Source of the DNA: an uncultured Eubacteriales bacterium
Lineage (GTDB): Bacteria; Bacillota; Clostridia; Lachnospirales; Lachnospiraceae
Assembly: GCA_900321915.1 (NCBI GenBank)
Contig: ONXW01000275.1
Location: forward strand, 1-5,299
DNA: 5,299 nucleotides
Direction: 5' to 3'
The position numbers were made by a program, and so were the translations under genes. Under the pieces are notes generated by a model that did not search any database, was not told the DNA's origin, and worked only from the letters and a program-made list of their open reading frames with translations. Shown piece by piece: positions 1-5,299 of this stretch. Every line of letters starts with the position of its first letter. The stretch's first letter is position 1.

Positions 1-153
1 GAGTATGAAAAAGCTTTTTTCGCTTCGATTACCTTATCAAGTAATCTGGTATTAGTATAAAAAACAAATGTGACCGAAATGTGTGCGCGTCATAAAAAAA
101 GTCTAAACTCTATTAAAGAATGGTGCTAAAGATAAGAAAAAAAGCATTTTTCC
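1..153. other. AT-rich intergenic leader, no gene seen
   Basis: This stretch is much richer in A and T than the genes that follow and holds no convincing coding region. The only open stretches are under 20 codons (for example frame 1 to a TAA at 58-60, and a 16-codon frame from the ATG at 5), and neither resembles a known protein. A perfect A/T palindrome centred on AAGCTT lies at 8-19, and a weak A/T stem with one G-C pair at 136-152. Neither has the GC-rich stem and T-tract of an intrinsic terminator. The end of an upstream gene could lie at the very left edge but cannot be shown. Confidence 0.6.
34..61 (+). promoter_or_regulatory. possible second upstream promoter (weak)
   Basis: TTATCA (34-39) and TATAAA (56-61) are separated by 16 bases and resemble sigma-A -35 and -10 boxes with 4/6 and 5/6 matches. 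In DNA this AT-rich such matches arise easily by chance. If real, it would give the mreB transcript a leader of about 170 bases. The box at 154-182 is the better candidate. Confidence 0.2.
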
Positions 154-182
154 TTTAAAACAGCTTCATATTTGGGTATAAT
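154..182 (+). promoter_or_regulatory. sigma-A-type promoter of the mreB-recD2-comF operon
   Basis: A perfect TATAAT lies at 177-182, with TTTAAA at 154-159 (4/6 to TTGACA) and the optimal 17-base spacer. Transcription would start near 189, leaving a 5' leader of about 50 bases before the mreB ATG. It sits where AT-rich DNA gives way to GC-rich sequence and is the only strong promoter-like site seen upstream of the gene cluster. No clear operator repeat overlaps it. The assignment is by consensus match only. Confidence 0.65.
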
Positions 183-226
183 TGTGCGTGAGTTCCGTGG
201 GAAAACCGGATTGGACTGCAGTGCGG

Positions 227-233
227 AAGGAAG
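227..233 (+). promoter_or_regulatory. ribosome binding site of mreB
   Basis: AAGGAAG lies 7 bases before the ATG at 241. An in-frame TGA at 235-237 sits between it and the ATG, so translation cannot start further upstream in this frame. This fixes 241 as the start. Confidence 0.75.
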
Positions 234-240
234 CTGATTT

Positions 241-1224
241 ATGCTGACATCGTATGATATTGGAATAGATTTGGGAACAACGAGCGTCCTCATCTACATC
301 AGGGGCAGGGGGGTAGTCCTGAAGGAACCCTCCGTGGCCGCGGTGGACCGGATGACGCAGAAAATCATGGCCGTCGGGGAGGAAGCCCGCCTGATGCTGG
401 GGAGGACCCCGGAGAACATTGAGGGGGTCCGGCCCCTGGAGCGGGGACTTATCGCCGACTATGCCGTCACGGAGAAGATGATCCGGTATTTTATTGAGAA
501 GGCGATAGGCAGGCCCACTCTCCGGAAACCGCGGGTGTGCGTCTGTGTTCCCGCCGGGGCGGATGAGGAAGACCGCAGGGCGTTCGAGAATGCGGCTTAC
601 GGCGCGGGAGCCCGCGAAGTCACCCTGGTGGAGGAAGCGCTGGCGGCGGCCCTGGGGGCGGGGGTTGATATCTCCAGGCCCGTCGGCAACATGGCGGCGG
701 ACATCGGCGGGGGAACCACGGATATCGCCGTGCTCTCCCGGAATGCCGCGGTGGTGAGCGCCTCCGTCGACACGGCGGGAGATGATTTTGACACAGCGCT
801 GGTCCGCTACATGAAAAAGAACCACAATCTCCTGATCGGGGAGCGGACCGCGGAGGAGATAAAAATCAATATAGGAACCCTGACCGCGCGGCCGGAGACG
901 CTGACCATGGAAGTGCGGGGGAGGAACCTTGTCACCGGACTTCCGAAAACCGTGGTGATTACCTCTGAGGAGACGGCGGAAGCGCTCAGGGAGCCGGCGC
1001 TTCGGATCATCGACGGGATACGGGATGTCCTGGAGAGAACGCCCCCGGAGCTGGTTTCGGGCATAAAAGAGCGGGGGATTGTCCTGAGCGGCGGCGGATC
1101 CCTCATCTTCGGGCTGGATGACCTGGTGAAGGAGATGACGGGGACAGACGTGCTCCTGGCAGACGACCCGCTGACGGCAGTCTGTATCGGCACGGGAAAG
1201 TATATGGAGATGAACATTCGCTGA
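241..1224 (+). CDS. mreB: MreB/Mbl-family actin-like rod shape-determining protein
   Basis: This is a 327-residue bacterial actin homologue, close to the usual 330-340 residues of MreB, Mbl and MreBH. Family members polymerise with ATP into membrane-bound filaments that guide the cell-wall elongation machinery. The actin-ATPase signatures are visible: phosphate-1 loop DIGIDLGTTSVLIY (6-19), the VEEALAAALGAG region carrying the likely catalytic glutamate (130-141), phosphate-2 loop DIGGGTTDIAVLS (154-166), TAEEIKINIGT (203-213), and adenosine motif GIVLSGGGSLIFGLD (279-293). The C-terminus keeps the family-like GTGKYMEMN. There is no signal peptide and no N-terminal amphipathic extension. Some usually conserved spots are changed, for example EEPMAAAIG reads EEALAAALG. 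The gene is not beside mreC/mreD in this window, so it may be a paralogue of the mreBCD copy; Mbl or MreBH would be equally fair names. It is first in the cluster and its TGA overlaps the next ATG by one base. The family is certain, the subtype is not. Confidence 0.93.
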   Translation: MLTSYDIGIDLGTTSVLIYIRGRGVVLKEPSVAAVDRMTQKIMAVGEEARLMLGRTPENIEGVRPLERGLIADYAVTEKMIRYFIEKAIGRPTLRKPRVCVCVPAGADEEDRRAFENAAYGAGAREVTLVEEALAAALGAGVDISRPVGNMAADIGGGTTDIAVLSRNAAVVSASVDTAGDDFDTALVRYMKKNHNLLIGERTAEEIKINIGTLTARPETLTMEVRGRNLVTGLPKTVVITSEETAEALREPALRIIDGIRDVLERTPPELVSGIKERGIVLSGGGSLIFGLDDLVKEMTGTDVLLADDPLTAVCIGTGKYMEMNIR

Positions 1225-3536
1225 TGGCGACAGTAAAAGGGTATGTCGAGAGAATAAAATACCGGAATGATGATAACGGATACACCATCCTGAGCGTTTC
1301 CGGCGCGGATGACGGCGAAGAATACACGCTGGTGGGCACTTTTTCCGTAATTTCGGAGGGAGAGCTCATCCGGGCGTCCGGGCGGGAGACGGTACACCCT
1401 GTCTACGGGGACCAGATTGCCGTGGAATCCTACGAGCTGCTGGCGCCCGACGACGCGGTGTCCGTAGAGCGTTACCTCGCCTCCGGCGCGGTGAAAGGCA
1501 TCGGGGCGGCACTGGCGAAGCGGATTGTCAAAAAGTTCAAGAAAGACACCTTCCGGATCATGGAGGAGGAGCCGGAACGGCTGGCGGAAGTCAAGGGTAT
1601 CAGCGAGCGCATGGCGATGGCCATCGCCGACCAGATGGAAGAGAACCGGGACCGGCGCCAGGCCATGATGTTCCTGCAGGAATACGGTATTTCCGTGAAC
1701 CTGGCGGTGAGGATCTATAAGGAATACGGGCCGGCGGTCTATTCCGTGCTGAAGAAGAATCCCTACAAGCTGGCGGACGATATCCACGGGATCGGGTTCC
1801 GTATGGCGGACGAGATAGCGTCGAAGGCCGGCATCGCGGTGGATTCGGACTTCCGCATCCGCAGCGGGATCCTCTACACGCTGATGCAGGCCGCGGGGGA
1901 GGGACATACCTGCCTGCCGGAGGAGGAACTCCTTGACGGGGCCTCCGGGCTCCTGGGACTGGACAGGGAGCGCATCGCCTCCCTGCTCACGGACATGCAG
2001 ATCGAGAAGCGGATCATGGTGAAGGGCCGGGACCCGAGGATGATCTATGCTTCCCGGTTTTACTACATGGAAAACAACACGGCGATGATGCTTCATGACC
2101 TGAATATCCGGGGAAATGAGCCGGAACAGAACATCCGCAGGAACCTGGAGAGGATTCACCGGAAAGGCGATATTGAGCTTGACGGACAGCAGGTTGCGGC
2201 GGTGGTGCAGGCGGTCAACCGCGGACTCCTCGTGATCACCGGCGGGCCCGGAACCGGAAAGACGACAGTGATCAACACCATTATCCGCTACTTTGAACAG
2301 GGGCAGATGACGGTGCTCCTGGCCGCGCCGACCGGACGCGCGGCCAAGCGCATGACAGAGGCCACGGGGCACGAGGCAAAAACCATCCACCGGCTCCTGG
2401 AGATCAACGGGATGCCGCGGGACAATGACAGCGACCGGGCTGCCGTGCAGGACCCGGTGCTGCGGTTTGAGCGCAATGAGGACAATCCGCTGGAGGCGGA
2501 TGTGGTCATTATCGATGAGATGTCCATGGTGGACCTGCAGCTGATGCACGCGCTGCTGAAAGCGGTCAGTATCGGCACCAGGCTCATCCTGGTGGGCGAT
2601 GTGGACCAGCTGCCGAGCGTCGGCCCCGGAAATGTCCTGCGGGACATTATCCGCTCGGGACATTTCCCGGTGGTCAGGCTCTCCCACATTTTCCGGCAGG
2701 CGGCCAGGAGCGACATCATCGTCAACGCCCACAGGATCAATGACGGGCAGATGGTGGACCTGGCAAAGCCGAGCAGGGATTTCCTGTTTATCCGGCGCGG
2801 GGATGCAAACTCGATTATCAGCTGCATCCTGACCCTGGTGCAGAAAAAGCTCCCGCCCTATGTCAATGCCAGGACGGAAGAGATACAGATACTTACGCCG
2901 ATGCGGAAGGGAGCCCTCGGCGTGGAGCGCCTCAACACCATCCTGCAGGAGTACCTGAACCCGCCTTCTCCTGAGAAGAAGGAAAAGACCGTGGGTTCCG
3001 TCATCTTCCGGGAAGGCGACAAGGTCATGCAGATACGGAACAACTACCGGCTGGAATGGCGCACGGAGCGGGGATACGGGATCCCGGGCGAACGGGGCAC
3101 CGGCGTTTTCAACGGGGACTCCGGGAGAATTGAGGAGATCAGCACCTTTGCCGAGACCGTGACGGTGGTCTTTGACGAGGGGCGGAGGGTGGAATACAGC
3201 TTCAGCGACCTGGAGGAGCTGGAGCTTGCCTATGCGGTGACCATCCATAAGTCCCAGGGAAGCGAGTATCCCGCGGTGGTGGTTCCGGTCCTGTCAGGCC
3301 CGAAGATCCTGATGACCAGGAACCTGCTGTACACGGCGGTCACCAGGGCCAGGACCTGTGTGTGCCTGGTGGGTATTCCGGATACATTTGAGGAGATGGT
3401 ACAGAATGCAATGGAGAGAAAGCGATACTCCGGGCTCTGCGAACGCATTCAGGAGGTATACGGGGGAAGCGGGCTTCCGGAACCTGGCGGAGGATCTCCA
3501 GGGGCTTCTTTTTCCGAGACGGTGCCCGGTCTGTGA
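1224..3536 (+). CDS. recD2: RecD2-type ATP-dependent 5'-3' DNA helicase
   Basis: This 770-residue protein is an SF1B helicase of the RecD2 (YrrC) type, found in bacteria without RecBCD and linked to DNA repair and replication-fork maintenance. The N-terminus has an OB-like segment (about 1-75) and helix-hairpin-helix stretches (about 89-105, 122-138, 187-201), which separates it from RecD of RecBCD. The helicase motifs follow in order: Walker A GGPGTGKTT (340-348, Lys346), Walker B IIDEMSMVD (429-437, Asp431-Glu432), motif III VGDVDQLPSVG (457-467), HIFRQA with Arg491, VTIHKSQGSE (672-681), and YTAVTRAR with Arg708 and Arg710 (703-710). All key residues are present. The start overlaps the mreB stop (TGATG). 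The nearest Shine-Dalgarno-like GGAG (1206-1209) is 14 bases away, so translation is probably coupled to mreB. After RYSGL (734-738) a Gly/Pro/Ser-rich tail of about 32 residues is encoded within the comF overlap and looks non-conserved. Confidence 0.97.
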   Translation: MATVKGYVERIKYRNDDNGYTILSVSGADDGEEYTLVGTFSVISEGELIRASGRETVHPVYGDQIAVESYELLAPDDAVSVERYLASGAVKGIGAALAKRIVKKFKKDTFRIMEEEPERLAEVKGISERMAMAIADQMEENRDRRQAMMFLQEYGISVNLAVRIYKEYGPAVYSVLKKNPYKLADDIHGIGFRMADEIASKAGIAVDSDFRIRSGILYTLMQAAGEGHTCLPEEELLDGASGLLGLDRERIASLLTDMQIEKRIMVKGRDPRMIYASRFYYMENNTAMMLHDLNIRGNEPEQNIRRNLERIHRKGDIELDGQQVAAVVQAVNRGLLVITGGPGTGKTTVINTIIRYFEQGQMTVLLAAPTGRAAKRMTEATGHEAKTIHRLLEINGMPRDNDSDRAAVQDPVLRFERNEDNPLEADVVIIDEMSMVDLQLMHALLKAVSIGTRLILVGDVDQLPSVGPGNVLRDIIRSGHFPVVRLSHIFRQAARSDIIVNAHRINDGQMVDLAKPSRDFLFIRRGDANSIISCILTLVQKKLPPYVNARTEEIQILTPMRKGALGVERLNTILQEYLNPPSPEKKEKTVGSVIFREGDKVMQIRNNYRLEWRTERGYGIPGERGTGVFNGDSGRIEEISTFAETVTVVFDEGRRVEYSFSDLEELELAYAVTIHKSQGSEYPAVVVPVLSGPKILMTRNLLYTAVTRARTCVCLVGIPDTFEEMVQNAMERKRYSGLCERIQEVYGGSGLPEPGGGSPGASFSETVPGL
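3391..3395 (+). promoter_or_regulatory. probable ribosome binding site of comF inside recD2
   Basis: AGGAG lies 10 bases before the ATG at 3406, the only ATG in the comF frame before the zinc-ribbon cysteines. It favours 3406 over the longer GTG start at 3358. A stronger AGGAGG at 3451-3456 has no ATG, GTG or TTG at a usable distance in this frame. Confidence 0.45.
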
Positions 3537-4194
3537 CAGTATCGTGATGCCGAAGGGGGAGCTTATCTGCCCGGAATGCAGAAGCCTTCTCTCTTATGTC
3601 AGGGAACCGGTCTGCATGAAGTGCGGGAAAGAGTTAAGCGACCCGCAGCGGGAATACTGCCATGACTGTGAGCGGCACAGGAGGAGTTTCGTCCGCGCCT
3701 TTTCCCTGCTGAATTATACAGGGACGGCTTCCGCATCCCTGTCGGCGGTCAAGTATAAAAACCGGAGGGAATACCTGGATTTCTACGCGGATGAGGCTGT
3801 GCGCGTCCTGGGAAGGCAGCTTAAAAGCCTGGACGCGGACTGTATTATCCCCGTGCCGGTGCACCCGGCGCGGCTAAGAAAGAGGGGGTTCAACCAGGCA
3901 CAGATCCTGGCGGAAAAGGTCGGAAGAGCGCTGGACATCCCGGTCGAGAGCGACTTCCTTTTCCGGAACCGGAAGACAGCCCCGCAGAAAATACTCGGCC
4001 CCGCGGAGCGGCTGAAAAACCTGGAGCAGGCGTTTGCCGCGGCGCAGGATGCGCCGGACCGGATGCGCCGGGTCATCCTGGCGGATGACATCTATACCAC
4101 GGGGGCAACCGCGGAAGCCTGCACGAGGGTCCTGCTCAGGGCCGGCGTGGAAGAGGTTTACGTGTTCACGATATGTGTGGGTGTGGGAAACTGA
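3406..4194 (+). CDS. comF: ComF-family protein (double zinc ribbon plus phosphoribosyltransferase domain)
   Basis: The protein has 262 residues from the ATG at 3406. The N-terminal part carries four CxxC pairs, CPVC (40-43), CPEC (55-58), CMKC (70-73) and CHDC (85-88), as in the double zinc ribbon of ComF/ComFC proteins. The C-terminal half is a type I phosphoribosyltransferase fold with IIPVPVHPARLRKRGFNQA (147-165) and the PRPP-binding motif VILADDIYTTGATAEAC (223-239; Asp227-Asp228 and the TTGAT loop). B. subtilis ComFC is needed for natural transformation and relatives are tied to DNA uptake or recombination; its exact reaction is unsettled. The protein is cytoplasmic, with no signal or membrane segment. 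The start is uncertain: a GTG at 3358 would give 278 residues, whereas homologues usually have only about 20 residues before the first CxxC, against 39 here. It overlaps recD2 by 131 bases in another frame, implying translation from the same mRNA. The family call is secure, the N-terminus is not. Confidence 0.92.
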   Translation: MQWRESDTPGSANAFRRYTGEAGFRNLAEDLQGLLFPRRCPVCDSIVMPKGELICPECRSLLSYVREPVCMKCGKELSDPQREYCHDCERHRRSFVRAFSLLNYTGTASASLSAVKYKNRREYLDFYADEAVRVLGRQLKSLDADCIIPVPVHPARLRKRGFNQAQILAEKVGRALDIPVESDFLFRNRKTAPQKILGPAERLKNLEQAFAAAQDAPDRMRRVILADDIYTTGATAEACTRVLLRAGVEEVYVFTICVGVGN

Positions 4195-4224
4195 ATATCT
4201 CCCGTACGCGGGGGGAAGATAAAG

Positions 4225-4245
4225 CCGGCCGGAGGATGCGGCCGG
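4225..4245 (+). other. GC-rich hairpin in the comF-ycxB spacer
   Basis: CCGGCCG (4225-4231) and CGGCCGG (4239-4245) form a perfect 7-base-pair stem with a 7-base loop, GAGGATG. It lies in the 71-base gap between comF and the next gene and ends 6 bases before the AGGAGG of that gene. No T-tract follows, so it is not a standard intrinsic terminator. An mRNA-stability, pausing or translation-modulating role is possible but unproven. Confidence 0.4.
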
Positions 4246-4251
4246 GAATAA

Positions 4252-4257
4252 AGGAGG
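4252..4257 (+). promoter_or_regulatory. ribosome binding site that sets the YcxB-like start
   Basis: A perfect AGGAGG sits 8 bases before the ATG at 4266, the ideal distance, but only 2 bases before the in-frame ATG at 4260. This selects 4266 over 4260 and over earlier in-frame starts, which would run back into comF. Confidence 0.8.
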
Positions 4258-4265
4258 AAATGACA

Positions 4266-5135
4266 ATGCAGAGAGAACTGGACTACCGCCTTTCGGAGGA
4301 GGACTACCGGGACTGGATACACTGGAGCCTGTCCGAGAACCCCAGGAACAACAGGAAAATCATGGCCATAGGCCTGTTTCTCGCGCTCACCATTTTCGTG
4401 ATGAGCGGGGGAATCCGGGCATCGCAGGGAGACTTCAGCAAGCTTCTGCCGAACATCGCGATTGTCCTGATAGCCGGGGGAATCCTGCTTGTGGGGATGA
4501 GCCAGAAGCACCAGGAAAAGCTGATCTGGAAGAGAAGCGGACTGGAACGCCTGAAGATGCGGGATGAATTCCCGACCGTCCACCTGACGGCCAATGAGAG
4601 TTCGCTCCGCATTGACGCGCAGACCGCGTCGGGGGAGCAGCATACATCCTTCAGTTACAAGGAGATCTTTGAGATCAGGGAGACCCCGCAGCTTATCCTT
4701 CTCAGGACCCTGAAGGCATGGCAGTTCGTCGCCAAATCCGCTTTCGCCGATGAGGCCGATAAGGATGAATTTGTCCGTTTCCTGCAGGAAAAGATAGAGG
4801 ACGCCGCGGCGCATCCGGAAAACTATCCCACGGAGAAGGAGGCGGCGGAGAAGGCCCGGGCCGAAGAGGCCGAGAGAGAAGCGGAGGAGCGCAGGCCTGA
4901 AACTGCCGCAGGAGAGGCGCCCGCGGAACCGGAGGATATATCTCCCGCCATCACACGCGTGGATACCAGCCGGATGGGGACCATAGGGAAGCTTGCCCAC
5001 ATGGTAACTTCGGATGTGGAAAAACCGGCGGAAGAGCCGGAAGCAGAGCCGGCGGAGGAACCCGGAGAAATACCGGCCGAAGAGCCGGCGGAGGAACCGG
5101 AAGAAAAACCGGCGGAGGACGCTGAGAGGTTCTGA
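4266..5135 (+). CDS. YcxB-like membrane protein with acidic Pro/Glu/Ala repeat tail
   Basis: The protein has 289 residues and no known function. Residues 1-31 are a charged, probably cytoplasmic N-terminus. Two hydrophobic segments follow (about 32-50 and 62-78), separated by a short loop. Residues 102-177 match the pattern of the YcxB-like C-terminal domain: a strand, an S-Y-K-E-I step (130-134), a hydrophobic strand LILLRTLKAWQFVAKSAF (143-160), then a closing helix DKDEFVRFLQEKI (165-177). YcxB-like proteins are typically about 150-180 residues, so about 110 residues are extra here: a charged, probably helical stretch (189-210), a less repetitive island (about 224-250), and an 8-residue P-A-E-E-P repeat (254-285). 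The tail is probably disordered. The gene follows comF by 71 bases with its own strong ribosome binding site and no evident promoter, so it is likely the last gene of the transcript. The family call rests on pattern recognition alone. Confidence 0.85.
   Translation: MQRELDYRLSEEDYRDWIHWSLSENPRNNRKIMAIGLFLALTIFVMSGGIRASQGDFSKLLPNIAIVLIAGGILLVGMSQKHQEKLIWKRSGLERLKMRDEFPTVHLTANESSLRIDAQTASGEQHTSFSYKEIFEIRETPQLILLRTLKAWQFVAKSAFADEADKDEFVRFLQEKIEDAAAHPENYPTEKEAAEKARAEEAEREAEERRPETAAGEAPAEPEDISPAITRVDTSRMGTIGKLAHMVTSDVEKPAEEPEAEPAEEPGEIPAEEPAEEPEEKPAEDAERF
5025..5120 (+). repeat. in-frame 24-base tandem repeat coding for P-A-E-E-P units
   Basis: Units begin with CCGGC at 5025, 5049, 5073, 5085 and 5109, giving three 24-base units (5025, 5049 and 5085), one 12-base half unit (5073) and a final 12-base partial. 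They encode PAEEPEAE, PAEEPGEI, PAEE, PAEEPEEK and PAED (residues 254-285 of the YcxB-like protein). Every change keeps the frame in multiples of 12 bases, consistent with growth by slippage or unequal crossing over under selection to keep the frame. Confidence 0.85.
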
Positions 5136-5160
5136 CGGAACGGATGGCGGAAAGGACGGT

Positions 5161-5299
5161 TCATCCGGAGGAAAGGCATATCCGGATCAGCGCGTACAGC
5201 AGGAGCAGATGGGCCGGATAGAACGCGTAATAGAAATATTTGTGCCGGACAGGCCCCCTTTCCCCGTTGTACGCGGAGATGGGAACGAGGGACAGGGCC
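5161..5299 (-). CDS. TraX-family membrane protein, C-terminal fragment
   Basis: The minus strand is open from the window edge to a TGA at 5163-5161 and encodes the last 45 residues of a protein. It reads ALSLVPISAYNGERG, then a KYFYYAFYPAHLLLLYAL stretch and a short tail. The YNGERG motif followed by an aromatic-rich KYFYYxFYPxHLLLLY membrane helix is the hallmark of the C-terminus of TraX-family proteins, named after the F-plasmid pilin N-acetylation protein. Chromosomal Bacillota members are common multi-pass membrane proteins, suspected acyltransferases of unknown substrate. The gene converges on the YcxB-like gene, with 25 bases between stop codons. Its start and most of its length lie outside the window. 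Confidence 0.85.
   Translation of the reverse strand, partial: ALSLVPISAYNGERGPVRHKYFYYAFYPAHLLLLYALIRICLSSG
5163..5187. other. inverted repeat at the convergent gene ends
   Basis: ATCCGGA (5163-5169) and TCCGGAT (5181-5187) are perfect inverted repeats around an 11-base loop, overlapping the stop and last codons of the TraX-family gene. The left arm can instead pair partly with CGGATG at 5141-5146, so two exclusive hairpins are possible. No T-tract follows on either strand, so a terminator role is weakly supported. Confidence 0.25.

Noticed and set aside
8..19. A/T palindrome around AAGCTT as a terminator of an upstream gene
   Set aside because: It has only one G-C step and no loop, so it would not form a stable terminator hairpin in RNA.
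166..825. A 219-codon minus-strand open frame opposite mreB and its promoter
   Set aside because: It lies across conserved actin motifs, has unlikely composition and runs through the promoter and ribosome binding site of mreB.
807..3248. An 813-codon open frame on the minus strand, opposite the end of mreB and most of recD2
   Set aside because: Its product is rich in His, Arg, Pro, Asp and Val with no recognisable domain. It lies opposite an intact helicase with every motif, and such frames are expected when the sense gene avoids TTA, CTA and TCA codons. It is a codon-use shadow.
3358..3405. GTG at 3358 as the comF start
   Set aside because: It would lengthen an already long N-terminus by 16 residues encoded over the conserved RecD2 C-terminal region. 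The ATG at 3406 has an AGGAG 10 bases upstream.
4173..4265. Earlier in-frame starts for the YcxB-like gene (4173, 4236, 4260)
   Set aside because: The AGGAGG at 4252-4257 is correctly spaced only for 4266; 4173 lies within comF and 4260 is only 2 bases from the AGGAGG.
4158..5000. A 280-codon minus-strand open frame opposite the YcxB-like gene
   Set aside because: It overlaps a gene with a perfect ribosome binding site and family-like domain pattern, and its translation resembles no known protein.
5025..5120. The repeat array as a CRISPR or other non-coding repeat
   Set aside because: Units are short, directly adjacent without unique spacers and keep the reading frame, so it is a coding repeat.

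Overview
The window looks like chromosomal DNA from a Gram-positive anaerobe of the Bacillota, most likely class Clostridia and perhaps a GC-rich member of Lachnospiraceae. This is inferred from the gene set (a stand-alone MreB-family actin, a RecD2 helicase without RecB/RecC, a ComF-type protein, a YcxB-like membrane protein, a TraX-family protein), from strong AGGAGG-type ribosome binding sites, and from GC-rich genes behind an AT-rich promoter region. The genus cannot be fixed from the sequence alone.

Layout. Bases 1-240 are an AT-rich non-coding leader with a good sigma-A-type promoter (about 154-182) and a Shine-Dalgarno before the first gene. Four plus-strand genes follow: an MreB/Mbl-family actin homologue (241-1224), recD2 (1224-3536), a comF-family gene (about 3406-4194) and a YcxB-like membrane protein with an acidic repeat tail (4266-5135). 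The first three overlap: mreB and recD2 share one base (TGATG), and recD2 and comF share about 131 bases. The fourth follows after 71 bases with no recognisable promoter or T-tract terminator between, so all four are plausibly one transcript. A convergent gene on the minus strand (5161 to the window edge) encodes the C-terminus of a TraX-family membrane protein.

How the genes may work together. RecD2 (a 5'-3' DNA helicase) and the ComF-type protein (zinc-ribbon plus phosphoribosyltransferase fold, a family linked to DNA uptake and recombination) form a DNA-processing pair. The MreB homologue is a cytoskeletal ATPase. Their tight packing implies co-expression and probably translational coupling, not necessarily a shared pathway. 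The YcxB-like protein is of unknown function.

Nothing here is clearly a new system. The points most worth a second look are the long recD2/comF overlap, which contains an AGGAGG with no start codon after it, and the YcxB-like protein's tail, which has an 8-residue acidic repeat and a non-repetitive island inside it. Large open frames on the minus strand opposite recD2 and the fourth gene are judged to be shadows of GC-rich codon use.
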